A stretch of DNA of 64,000 nt, from positions 124,001 to 188,000 of the forward strand of contig CAKOMY010000001.1 in assembly GCA_934096815.1 (NCBI GenBank), written 5' to 3'. The stretch is from an uncultured Bacilli bacterium (GTDB lineage Bacteria; Bacillota_I; Bacilli_A; RF39; UBA660). The position numbers were made by a program, and so were the translations under genes. Positions 1 through 7,669 of this stretch are shown here, piece after piece. The notes under the pieces were generated by a model, which was not told where the DNA came from, did not search any database, and saw only the letters and a program-made list of their open reading frames with translations. The number at the start of each line of letters is the position of its first letter. Positions within the stretch are counted from its first letter, which is position 1.

Positions 1-226
1 AATCTACAAATCCATTATCTATCATAGTTAATCTTTTATCAGTAATTATTAATTCAAAAAATTCTTCGATATCATCTTCAAAAGTTGATTCTGGTAAATC
101 CATAGCTTTAATTACTTCTTTAAATAAATCCTGAATTTTAATTTTTTTATTTGTATCTTTTAATATTAAATAGGCTACATCATTATATGATAAAGTATCT
201 TTTTCTTCATCAGTTAATTTAATCAT
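1..226 (-). CDS. rpoE: RNA polymerase delta subunit (RpoE), 3' part missing
   Basis: The 5' 75 codons of a gene that runs off the left edge. The peptide begins MIKLTDEEKDTLSYNDVAYL and continues as a HARE-HTH type domain (a hydrophobic pattern with IKIQDLFKEVIKAMDL, then FEDDIEEFFELIITDKRL and FVD). This matches the N-terminal domain of the delta subunit of Firmicutes RNA polymerase, which lowers non-specific DNA binding and speeds polymerase recycling. The expected acidic C-terminal tail lies outside the window. The start is set by an AAAGAGGAT ribosome binding site just upstream (231-241). The family name rests on the N-terminal domain only; another HARE-HTH protein is possible. Confidence 0.7.
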   Translation of the reverse strand, partial: MIKLTDEEKDTLSYNDVAYLILKDTNKKIKIQDLFKEVIKAMDLPESTFEDDIEEFFELIITDKRLTMIDNGFVD

Positions 227-246
227 TATAAATCCTCTTTCCTAAA

Positions 247-280
247 CCATTATATGTGTTATTTATAAATATGATAATGG
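247..280. other. Hairpin in the rpoE leader
   Basis: CCATTAT (247-253) pairs with ATAATGG (274-280). The 20-nt loop is itself partly self-complementary (ATTTATAAAT). The hairpin lies in the untranslated leader between the rpoE promoter and start. On the plus strand it is followed by CTTTTTTT, so it also resembles a terminator facing the other way, but no plus-strand gene ends here. Confidence 0.4.
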
Positions 281-298
281 CTTTTTTTAACACTTATG

Positions 299-326
299 AT
301 TTTATCATAATATTGTAGGTTGTCAA
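299..326 (-). promoter_or_regulatory. Sigma-A type promoter for rpoE
   Basis: On the minus strand: perfect -35 TTGACA (326-321), 16-bp spacer, -10 TAAAAT (304-299). It lies about 75 bp upstream of the rpoE start codon. Confidence 0.6.
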
Positions 327-364
327 TAGAAAATTTTATTAAGATGCATACAATGTAAAATAAA

Positions 365-397
365 AAATAAGTAAGCATTTATTTTTCTTACTTATTT
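365..397 (-). terminator. Intrinsic terminator after the 60-aa gene
   Basis: AAATAAGTAAG (365-375) and CTTACTTATTT (387-397) form a perfect 11-bp stem. Read on the minus strand it is followed by a T-rich tract (TTTTATTTTA). It sits immediately downstream of the stop at 405. Confidence 0.75.
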
Positions 398-404
398 AAT
401 ATTT

Positions 405-587
405 TTATCTTGTAAAACTAGGTTTTGTATCATGTTTAAATTCTGGAAGAACACTTACTGTTTGTAAATATTCATGAAGACTTTTTAAACTATCAGCATT
501 TAATTTTCCTTTTTCAACATGATCTATTAATGTAGATACACTTTGTTTTAAAGTTTCAAATTCTTCAACTGTTATTGTTGTTTTCAT
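405..587 (-). CDS. Small hypothetical protein, 60 aa
   Basis: A short, mostly helical soluble protein (MKTTITVEEFETLKQSVSTL at the start). The N-terminal TVEEFETLKQSVSTLIDHVEKG segment looks like an amphipathic helix. No family is recognised. The gene has all the signals of a real unit: a strong AAGGGGG ribosome binding site at 591-597 (minus strand), a consensus promoter upstream and an intrinsic terminator downstream, so it is probably transcribed alone. No membrane segment or signal peptide. Function unknown. Confidence 0.7.
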   Translation of the reverse strand: MKTTITVEEFETLKQSVSTLIDHVEKGKLNADSLKSLHEYLQTVSVLPEFKHDTKPSFTR

Positions 588-610
588 TGTAATCCCCCTT
601 ACGGGTTAGT

Positions 611-639
611 ATTATAGCATATTGCAAGAATAAATGCAA
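611..639 (-). promoter_or_regulatory. Sigma-A promoter with extended -10
   Basis: Minus strand: -35 TTGCAT (639-634), 17-bp spacer ending in TGC, -10 TATAAT (616-611). It drives the 60-aa gene ending at 405. Confidence 0.7.
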
Positions 640-669
640 CCATTTGTTTGTTAGTGTTATAAATTTGTA

Positions 670-1290
670 TCAATGATTGGATTTTAATTTTTGAGAATAA
701 TAATTTTTGGTATATTTATCTAATTCACTAAGAAAGTTATTTATATTTTCTCTAATATATTGTTCTTCGATAATATTTTGAAGATAATCTTCTAAAATGT
801 TTGTTTCATAAAATTTAATTGTTTCTTCAATAGATCCTGTTAATAATATTGTAGTTATAAAAAGAGAATTATCAGGCAATTTATAATATAGATAATATAA
901 TTCATCATTTAATTCTTTATTAGTTAATGATTCTAATTTGGAAAATAAAGTGAAGTTATCAAGATAAAGATCTAATAATGCCTGTTTTCGAATATTTAAA
1001 TATTTATCTAATTGAATTTTTATATTTTTTAAGGCTTCTTTTAGTTCATTTTTTTCATTTTGAGTTAAACTATGACTATTTAGTTCTTCTATAAGTATTT
1101 CATTTGATTCATTTATTTGTTTGGTTATTTTTTCAGCTAAGTCCTGTTGTTCTTTTGATGAAGTTGCAAATTTATCAGGATGCCATTTAATTATTAATTT
1201 ACGATAAGATGATTTTAATTCTTCAAATGTATAATTAACTGGTAATTTAAATAGTTTTCTTGCTTCATAAAGATTCATTTTATTATCCAT
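670..1290 (-). CDS. J-domain (DnaJ-like) protein, 206 aa
   Basis: The N-terminal 70 residues form a J domain: LYEARKLFKLPVNYTFEELK, then the SYRKLIIKWHPDKF helix II/loop with the diagnostic HPD at residues 37-39, which stimulates DnaK ATPase. There is no Gly/Phe region, zinc finger or DnaJ C-terminal domain. The remaining ~130 residues are charged and helical and unrecognised, so this is a class C J protein rather than DnaJ itself. An upstream ATG at 1347 is open in frame, but the start at 1290 is preferred: it has an AAAAGGGGAA ribosome binding site and the J domain begins directly after it. The client of this co-chaperone is unknown. Confidence 0.75.
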   Translation of the reverse strand: MDNKMNLYEARKLFKLPVNYTFEELKSSYRKLIIKWHPDKFATSSKEQQDLAEKITKQINESNEILIEELNSHSLTQNEKNELKEALKNIKIQLDKYLNIRKQALLDLYLDNFTLFSKLESLTNKELNDELYYLYYKLPDNSLFITTILLTGSIEETIKFYETNILEDYLQNIIEEQYIRENINNFLSELDKYTKNYYSQKLKSNH

Positions 1291-1318
1291 TTTATATTTT
1301 CCCCTTTTGTTATCGTGT

Positions 1319-1347
1319 ACTATAGCATATATGTCAAGGAAATACAA
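1319..1347 (-). promoter_or_regulatory. Sigma-A promoter for the J-domain gene
   Basis: Minus strand: -35 TTGTAT (1347-1342), 17-bp spacer ending TGC, -10 TATAGT (1324-1319). It overlaps the 5' end of the longer open frame, which supports the shorter start at 1290. Confidence 0.6.
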
Positions 1348-1366
1348 CTATTTAAATGTATATACA

Positions 1367-1681
1367 TTAAAAATAGATTTCTAATGTATTATCTATTTTA
1401 TCTTCACTTTCAATAGAATATATTATTTTTAAGTATTCATCATTTTTTAAAATACTTTTAGTTTCTAATAGTAGATTTAAACTATAGTTATGTTCTTTTA
1501 ACTCTATATTAGCATTGTTTTGTTTATAATCTAAGGTATATTTATAACTAGCATCTTCTCTATATAAGATGTGATTTAGTAAATCTACTTTAATATTTTC
1601 AACCTCAAAAATATTATCATTAATGTTGCCATCTTTTTCAAAGACAAGGGAATTGTTTTTATATAATTTTATTTTACTCAT
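1367..1681 (-). CDS. Possible DUF1934 (YwiB-like) beta-barrel protein, 104 aa
   Basis: A small beta-rich protein without membrane segments. The C-terminal half (LNLLLETKSILKNDEYLKII followed by YSIESEDKIDNTLEIYF) has the strand pattern and the L-x-L-x-T-K-S-I motif of the calycin-like DUF1934 family (B. subtilis YwiB). In Bacillus ywiB lies next to argS and rpoE; rpoE is close by here too, which supports the guess. At 104 residues it is shorter than YwiB (~140). GGTGG ribosome binding site precedes the ATG. Assignment is by eye and moderate; biochemical function of the family is unknown. Confidence 0.45.
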   Translation of the reverse strand: MSKIKLYKNNSLVFEKDGNINDNIFEVENIKVDLLNHILYREDASYKYTLDYKQNNANIELKEHNYSLNLLLETKSILKNDEYLKIIYSIESEDKIDNTLEIYF

Positions 1682-1737
1682 TAGTTACCACCTAAACGTA
1701 TTTTAGCATAATATTTTAGTTAAATTCCATAATAAAT

Positions 1738-3657
1738 ATGATGATTATGAAAAGAATGTATAATTTATATAGAATATTTCTTTTTTTGTGGATATCCTTT
1801 GTTGTTTGTATATGGGGTATATATTTGTATGCTTATATAAGTCCAAAAATTGTTCTTAATTCGGCAAATAGGATTTATTTATATGATAATAAGGAAGAAT
1901 TAGTGTTTGAAAGCAATAATAATAATGATTGGGTTTCACTTAAGGATATATCTATGTATGTAACAAATGCGACTATTATTAGTGAGGATAAGAGTTTTTA
2001 TAATCATAGTGGATTTGATTATTTAAGAATTGGTAAGGCAATGTTTAATAATATTAAAAGTGGAACGATTGTAGAAGGGGCATCTACTATTTCCCAGCAA
2101 TATGTTAAGAATTTGTATTTAGATTTTAATCAAACTTGGAAAAGAAAGATTGATGAGGCATTTTTAACAATTAAATTAGAACTTAGATACTCTAAGGATG
2201 AGATATTGGAAGGTTATTTAAATACGATTAATTATGGACAAGGTAATTATGGGATTGCTAGTGCAAGTAAGTATTATTTTAATAAAAATGCGAGTGATTT
2301 AACGCTTGAGGAAGCTTTGATGTTAGTAGGTATTCCAAGAAGTCCGGAAAATAATAATCCGATTGCTAATTATGATAATTGTATTAAAAGGGCTAAAATT
2401 ATTGCTAGTTTGCTTGTTAAAAATGGTTATATAACTAAAGAAGAATATGATAATTTGTATAAAAATAAAATTGAAATTTATGGTAAAAGAGAAAGAAATA
2501 ATATGAGTACTTTAATGTATTATAGTGATGCGGTTAATGAGGAGTTAAATAGTATTTCTTCGATTCCTAAAAGTTTGATTAAATCTGGTGGTATTAAAAT
2601 TTATACTACTTTGGATGTTAATGCCCAAAAGAAGTTAGATGATTCGATTAAAGAAAATGGTAGTAATGATGATGATGTGCAATTAGCGGGAATTCTTGTT
2701 AATCCGAAAACTGGTGGGGTACTAGCACTCGCTGGAGGAAAAAATTATGCAAGAAGCCAGTATAACCGCGTTACTCAATCTAAAAGACAAGTTGGTTCTA
2801 CTATTAAACCTTTTCTTTATTATTCGGCTCTTGAAAATAATATGACAGAAAGTAGTAGGTTTTATAGTTCAAAGGTTAGTTTTGTGTTTGGTAATAAGGA
2901 GACTTATACACCTAATAATTATTCTAATTTATATGCAAATAAGGAGATTACGATGGCTGCGGCTCTTGCCTATTCAGATAATATTTATGCGGTTAAGACA
3001 CATTTATTTTTAGGTGAAGAACAGCTAGTTAAAACTATGAAAATGGCTGGACTAAAAGAAAAGTTAAATCCAGTACCTTCACTTGCGCTTGGCTCTCAAG
3101 AACTTAATATGCTCGATTATGCTAATAGTTATATAACTCTTGCTAATTACGGAACTACAAATGAAACCTATTTTATTGAACGAGTTGAGGATGTTAATGG
3201 AAATCTTTTATATAAACATAAGGAAAACTCTAAAGAGGTTTTTAATAAGGATTCAGTGTTTATAATTAATGAGATGATGACAAACACATATAATCCAGCT
3301 TTTATTGATTATCTAAACCCAACTATTATTTATTTAAATAGTAAGATTTCAAGAAAATATGCAATTAAAAGTGGGACTACTGATAATGATTATTGGATTG
3401 TTGGATATAATCCTGATGCCTTAATGATGGTATGGGCTGGTAATGATATGAATAAGAATGTTAATTCGGTTTATAGCAAAAAAATAAAAAATATATGGTG
3501 TGATACGATTGAAGAATATCTTAAAGATAAGGAAACTAGTTGGTATGAACCTTCAAATAATATTATTGGTATTCCACTAGATGCAGTGTCTGGTGATACT
3601 CCTAAAAGTAGTAAAAATACGGTAATTTATTATTATAAAAAAGGTACGGAAAATTAA
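1738..3657 (+). CDS. Class A penicillin-binding protein (bifunctional PBP1a-type)
   Basis: Bifunctional peptidoglycan synthase: it polymerises lipid II and cross-links stem peptides at the outer face of the membrane. One N-terminal membrane segment (about residues 11-33). The GT51 glycosyltransferase domain shows catalytic Glu83 in ISEDKSFYNHSG, the GASTISQQ motif (~114-121) and EILEGYLNTINYG (~155-167). The transpeptidase domain shows the acyl-ester serine S354 in STIK, SDN (413-415) and KSGTT (544-548). 639 aa, a compact member without long C-terminal extensions. The ribosome binding site is weak; the first ATG is taken but an internal ATG 3 or 6 codons later is possible. It is on the plus strand, against the direction of replication on this arm. 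Confidence 0.93.
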   Translation: MMIMKRMYNLYRIFLFLWISFVVCIWGIYLYAYISPKIVLNSANRIYLYDNKEELVFESNNNNDWVSLKDISMYVTNATIISEDKSFYNHSGFDYLRIGKAMFNNIKSGTIVEGASTISQQYVKNLYLDFNQTWKRKIDEAFLTIKLELRYSKDEILEGYLNTINYGQGNYGIASASKYYFNKNASDLTLEEALMLVGIPRSPENNNPIANYDNCIKRAKIIASLLVKNGYITKEEYDNLYKNKIEIYGKRERNNMSTLMYYSDAVNEELNSISSIPKSLIKSGGIKIYTTLDVNAQKKLDDSIKENGSNDDDVQLAGILVNPKTGGVLALAGGKNYARSQYNRVTQSKRQVGSTIKPFLYYSALENNMTESSRFYSSKVSFVFGNKETYTPNNYSNLYANKEITMAAALAYSDNIYAVKTHLFLGEEQLVKTMKMAGLKEKLNPVPSLALGSQELNMLDYANSYITLANYGTTNETYFIERVEDVNGNLLYKHKENSKEVFNKDSVFIINEMMTNTYNPAFIDYLNPTIIYLNSKISRKYAIKSGTTDNDYWIVGYNPDALMMVWAGNDMNKNVNSVYSKKIKNIWCDTIEEYLKDKETSWYEPSNNIIGIPLDAVSGDTPKSSKNTVIYYYKKGTEN

Positions 3658-3660
3658 AAA

Positions 3661-3687
3661 TGACTTATGAAAATTAATCATAGGTCA
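3661..3687. terminator. Shared terminator between PBP and noc
   Basis: TGACTTATGA (3661-3670) pairs with TCATAGGTCA (3678-3687). T-rich sequence follows on the plus strand and A-rich sequence precedes it, so it can serve both convergent genes. It overlaps the noc stop codon. Confidence 0.65.
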
Positions 3688-4923
3688 TTTATTTATTTTA
3701 ATTATTGCTTGATATAAATCTGAAAAATCGTAATCTTCAAATTCAATATTGAAACCAGCATCTTTTATTTCTTTATTTAAATCAGAGATGGCTTTTTTTA
3801 CACTATTTAAATCTTTCGGTATAATTCTTGGTTTAGGTGGTTCAACTGGTGTTTCGGGTACAACGATTGGTTCTGTTACTTCTAATTTTGGTTCTTCTTT
3901 TTCTTCACTAATTGGTTCTTCAGGTTGTTCTGGTACCAAAATATCACTTTCGATGCCTAAATCCATATTTGTTTGTAAATCTTCTAGAGATGGATAATCT
4001 GGTTTTGGTTCTTTTCCAATTGTTGGAATATCAAATATATTTGTACTATTATCAGGTTGAGGTTTTGTTGGTACTTGTTCTTTTTCTTTTTCTTGAATTT
4101 CCTTAATTTCAGGATCTGGGTTTACTTCAATAGTTTCTTCTTTTGGAACTGGTTCTATTTTAGATTCAGTTATTGGTTGATCCTCTTTTGATTCAACAAC
4201 TGGTGGAACAAATTTTGAATCTTGATCACTTAATGGTTCTTCAGGAAATTTTACATTAAATAAATCTAATGAATCACTAATATTAGGAACCTCTGGTATT
4301 TTAAATGATAGATTTGGACTTATGGGACTAGTTAACTTGCTTATTTCATCATCTAAATCTTTAACTGTTAATCTTTCATTAATAACTTTGTTTAACATTT
4401 CTTCTTGTTTATCTAGTGATGATAATTTGAGTAATGCTCTGGCATGACGCTCACTTATTTTATTTTCACTTAAGGCTTGTTTAACAGGTTCGGCAAGACT
4501 AAGAAGTCTTAATTTATTAGCAATAGTACTTTGAGATACACCTATTTCTTTAGCTAGTTCTTCTTGCGTTTTTAAACCTTGGTCTAATATTCTCTTATAT
4601 GATTTTGCTTCTTCCATTGGGTTTAAATTTCTTCTTTGAACATTTTCAATAACAGCTACTTGAGCACTTTTATAATCACTTAAATTTCTAACGATAACGG
4701 GTACTTTAGTTAGGCCAGCAATACATGCAGCTTTGTAACGTCTTTCACCTGCAATAATTTCATATTTATCATTTAATTGTCTTACGATAATTGGTTCAAT
4801 AATTCCATGTTCTTTTATAGAATCAGCAAGTTCATTTAAAGCCTTTTCATCAAAAACAAGACGTGGTTGAAAACGATTTGGGATTATTAAATCTATACTT
4901 ACATTTAAAATTGCATTTTCCAT
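3685..4923 (-). CDS. noc: Noc/ParB-family CTP-dependent DNA-binding protein with long acidic linker
   Basis: ParB/Noc-family CTPase clamp, 412 aa. Residues 1-100 are the CTP-binding domain: IIPNRFQPR (13-21), GERRYKA (59-65), IENVQRRNLNPMEE (92-105). Residues ~117-196 are the helix-turn-helix region. The four positions that separate ParB from Noc in Caulobacter numbering (173/179/184/201) are here Gln131, Lys137, Ser142 and Arg159, spaced exactly as in the family: Noc-like at three, neither type at the fourth. Residues ~200-362 are an acidic Pro/Glu-rich linker absent from B. subtilis Noc, followed by a C-terminal dimerisation domain (~363-412). It starts directly at the CTP domain and has no N-terminal amphipathic membrane helix. 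Position beside rsmG is that of noc in Bacillus, but soj/spo0J are absent here. Likely ligand: the NBS and/or parS sites at 23-24.5 kb. Confidence 0.88.
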   Translation of the reverse strand: MENAILNVSIDLIIPNRFQPRLVFDEKALNELADSIKEHGIIEPIIVRQLNDKYEIIAGERRYKAACIAGLTKVPVIVRNLSDYKSAQVAVIENVQRRNLNPMEEAKSYKRILDQGLKTQEELAKEIGVSQSTIANKLRLLSLAEPVKQALSENKISERHARALLKLSSLDKQEEMLNKVINERLTVKDLDDEISKLTSPISPNLSFKIPEVPNISDSLDLFNVKFPEEPLSDQDSKFVPPVVESKEDQPITESKIEPVPKEETIEVNPDPEIKEIQEKEKEQVPTKPQPDNSTNIFDIPTIGKEPKPDYPSLEDLQTNMDLGIESDILVPEQPEEPISEEKEEPKLEVTEPIVVPETPVEPPKPRIIPKDLNSVKKAISDLNKEIKDAGFNIEFEDYDFSDLYQAIIKINK

Positions 4924-5158
4924 AAATACCCTTCCTATTCTAAAATTAATTTTACTTTATTTTGGTAGTTATTTCAATGGAAAAATTTAATTCAATTAAA
5001 AACTTTGTTAGATTAAGTAAAAACTTTATTGGTTAATATTTCTTATTTAATCAATGTTTTAAATGAAAATTATAGTATTTTTTGGTAAGCTTAACAATAA
5101 ATTAAATTGTATTTAAAAATTTTATTCACATTATCTATTTTAATATCTATTAACGTTA

Positions 5159-5185
5159 TTGAAATTATTATATAATTATTATAAT
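5159..5185 (+). promoter_or_regulatory. Probable promoter of the ABC exporter gene
   Basis: TTGAAA (5159-5164), 15-bp spacer, TATAAT (5180-5185). The spacer is short, so strength is uncertain. The rest of the 284-bp gap 4924-5207 between noc and this gene is AT-rich with no other feature I can identify; the noc promoter must lie at its left end. Confidence 0.4.
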
Positions 5186-5207
5186 AAAAATTAAGAGGTG
5201 TGTCTAA

Positions 5208-6911
5208 GTGAAAAAATATTTATTAAAAGTTAAAAAATTAATGGTATTATTAATTTTAATATATGCTATGATTTCTTTAGTTAGTTTATTTAATCCAATA
5301 GTAAGTGCCAGGTTATTAACAAGCTTAACTGAATTAAATATAAATCAAACATATAAGTTTGGAACACTATTTTTCTTAGTATCTGTTATGACTGTCATAT
5401 TTAATAAATTAGCTGTTAAAGTATTATCTTATATTGAAGAAAGATTATTATATGAAATTAGATGTGATATGATTGAAAGATTAATGAATTATAAAATTAA
5501 AAATTTTGATAATAGTTCTTCTGGAGAATTTTTAAATAAAATAAAAAATGATCCTCAAGATATAGTTTCTGTTTTTAGTATTGTTCAATATAATATTTTT
5601 AATATAGTAACAGAATTTTTTATGTTAATTTATGTTTTTTATCTTAATTTTTTATTAGGTATAATTTATTTTATTGGAATTATCTTTATTTATTTTTACG
5701 AAAAATATTCATATATAAGATTAGAAAAATTACAGAACAATTTAAAAAATCAAATGGATAAAAATGATTCAACTATTACCGAAATTATTAGAGGAATAAA
5801 GGATATTAAATTGCTTGGAATTTCTAATAAGATTAAAGGTAACACTATGAAATCATTTGAAGAACAGGTTAAAAATAATGCAAGAATAAATATATTTCAA
5901 AATAATATTTATAATAATGTTGAAATGTGTAAGGCGGTTATTACAGCATTGATTATATTTGTTGGCTTATTTTTAATAAATAATAATTTATTAACTTTAT
6001 CGACATTTTTAATTATATTTTTATATCGTAATGATATTTTTTCTTTAATTTTTAGTTATACATCTTTAAAGGAATATTTGGTAAGATATAAAGTTGCTAA
6101 AAATCGAATTAGGGAATTGTTTGATGAAAATAAATATCCTATTCAAAAATATGGAGATATTGATTTAAAAAATATAAATGGAATTATTGAATTTAAAAAT
6201 GTTACTTTCTCATATGATAATAAAAGAAAAATTCTTGATAATATTTCATTTAAAATTGATAAATGTGAAGATGTTGCAATTGTTGGTAAAAGTGGCAGTG
6301 GTAAAAGTACTATATTTAATTTATTAACGAAATGCTATGACAATTATCAGGGAACAATTTTTATTGATGGTGTTGATATTAGGGATTTATCTTACTCATC
6401 TATAACTAATAATATTTCAATAATTAATCAAAATCCTTATTTGTTTAATTTAACAATAAAAGAAAATTTAAAATTACTTGATAGAAATATCACTGACAAA
6501 GAAATGATTGCAGCTTGTAAAATTGCCAATATTCATGAAGATATTATAAAGTTACCAAATAAATATAACACATTGTTAGGCGAAGGTGGACTTAATTTAT
6601 CAGGTGGTCAAAAACAAAGGCTTGCAATTGCTAGAGCACTTTTAAAAAGAAGTAAAATATTATTATTTGATGAAGCAACAAGTAGTCTTGATAATATAAC
6701 TCAAAAAAATGTTCAAACAGCAATTAAAAATATTTCAAAAGATTGCACTATTGTGACGATAGCACATCGATTTTCAACAATTATAGATGTTAATAAGATA
6801 ATTGTTTTAAAAGCTGGAAAAAAAGTTATTGAGGGGAAGCATGAAGATTTATTAAATAATGATTATTATAATAGCTTATATATTTCAGATAAAATAGTTG
6901 ATGATAAATAA
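5208..6911 (+). CDS. ABC exporter, fused membrane and ATPase domains
   Basis: Type I exporter half-transporter of 567 aa that should homodimerise. About 300 residues of membrane domain with roughly six hydrophobic segments, then a nucleotide-binding domain: Walker A GKSGSGKST (~360), signature LSGGQKQR (~464), Walker B ILLFDEATSSLD (~485) and the H-loop in IAHRFSTI (~518). No N-terminal peptidase C39 domain, so a peptide-processing exporter is not indicated; substrate unknown (drug, lipid or peptide). Starts at GTG with an AAGAGGTG ribosome binding site. It stands alone on the plus strand between noc and rsmG, breaking an otherwise minus-strand cluster; a probable insertion into the ancestral rsmG-noc junction. 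Confidence 0.9.
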   Translation: MKKYLLKVKKLMVLLILIYAMISLVSLFNPIVSARLLTSLTELNINQTYKFGTLFFLVSVMTVIFNKLAVKVLSYIEERLLYEIRCDMIERLMNYKIKNFDNSSSGEFLNKIKNDPQDIVSVFSIVQYNIFNIVTEFFMLIYVFYLNFLLGIIYFIGIIFIYFYEKYSYIRLEKLQNNLKNQMDKNDSTITEIIRGIKDIKLLGISNKIKGNTMKSFEEQVKNNARINIFQNNIYNNVEMCKAVITALIIFVGLFLINNNLLTLSTFLIIFLYRNDIFSLIFSYTSLKEYLVRYKVAKNRIRELFDENKYPIQKYGDIDLKNINGIIEFKNVTFSYDNKRKILDNISFKIDKCEDVAIVGKSGSGKSTIFNLLTKCYDNYQGTIFIDGVDIRDLSYSSITNNISIINQNPYLFNLTIKENLKLLDRNITDKEMIAACKIANIHEDIIKLPNKYNTLLGEGGLNLSGGQKQRLAIARALLKRSKILLFDEATSSLDNITQKNVQTAIKNISKDCTIVTIAHRFSTIIDVNKIIVLKAGKKVIEGKHEDLLNNDYYNSLYISDKIVDDK

Positions 6912-6933
6912 TTAGATATAAAATATTTAATAA

Positions 6934-6966
6934 AAAAATCAGAAGGATTATTTCTTTCTGATTTTT
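6934..6966. terminator. Bidirectional terminator, ABC exporter / rsmG
   Basis: AAAAATCAGAA (6934-6944) and TTCTGATTTTT (6956-6966) form an 11-bp stem with A and T tracts on either side, suiting termination of both convergent transcripts. It touches the rsmG stop codon. Confidence 0.75.
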
Positions 6967-7669
6967 ATTTCAATGGTTTTTTTGTTATTTTATCATAATT
7001 TCTTGGATAAATAGATGGTGTTTCATTTACTTTTGTTATTTTAATTAAAGTTCTTAGCGATTCTTCTTTGGGTAAATTAAATTTTTGAATATCAGTTATT
7101 TCTCCACCTAAGATTTTAATACCTGATTTACTATTTTCTAATTCAGTACTAGCATCTGCTTTCATTAAAACTAAATTACCACCTATTTTTAGAAATGGTA
7201 TACATAATTCATCTAAAACTGGCATGTTTGATACTGCTCTTGCGACAACTATGTCATATTTATTGCCTTTTTTAAAGAAATTTTCAGCACGATCATTTAT
7301 TACATTTATATCTGTTAATTTTAATTTGGTGATAACATATCTTTGAAATTCACTTTTTTTATTATTACTATCTAATAAAGTTAATTTTAAATTGGGATAT
7401 ACTATTTTTATAACTATTCCGGGAAAACCGCCACCTGAGCCAACATCTAGAACTGATAAATCTTTAGTTAAATCGATTATTTTAGTTAGGGTTAGTGAAT
7501 CATAAAAGTGTTTTAAGTAAATGCTTTCTTTATCAGTAATAGCGGTTATATTAGTATGTTTGTTATAGTCAATTAAAATATTAGCATATTTTTCTAAAGA
7601 TTCTAATTGATCGTTTGTTAGGCTTATTCCTAGTTTTAATAATTCAATTTTAAATTCTTCTTTATTCAT
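6965..7669 (-). CDS. rsmG: 16S rRNA (guanine-527-N7)-methyltransferase
   Basis: RsmG (GidB) methylates G527 of 16S rRNA with S-adenosylmethionine; loss causes low-level streptomycin resistance in many bacteria. 234 aa, the usual length. The SAM-binding motif VLDVGSGGGFPGI (~residues 74-86) and the downstream LTLLDSNNKKSEF acidic-loop segment are clear, as is VARAVSNMPVL. It overlaps the 3' end of mnmG by 8 nt and must be co-transcribed with mnmE and mnmG, the conserved origin-proximal order. Confidence 0.95.
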   Translation of the reverse strand: MNKEEFKIELLKLGISLTNDQLESLEKYANILIDYNKHTNITAITDKESIYLKHFYDSLTLTKIIDLTKDLSVLDVGSGGGFPGIVIKIVYPNLKLTLLDSNNKKSEFQRYVITKLKLTDINVINDRAENFFKKGNKYDIVVARAVSNMPVLDELCIPFLKIGGNLVLMKADASTELENSKSGIKILGGEITDIQKFNLPKEESLRTLIKITKVNETPSIYPRNYDKITKKPLK

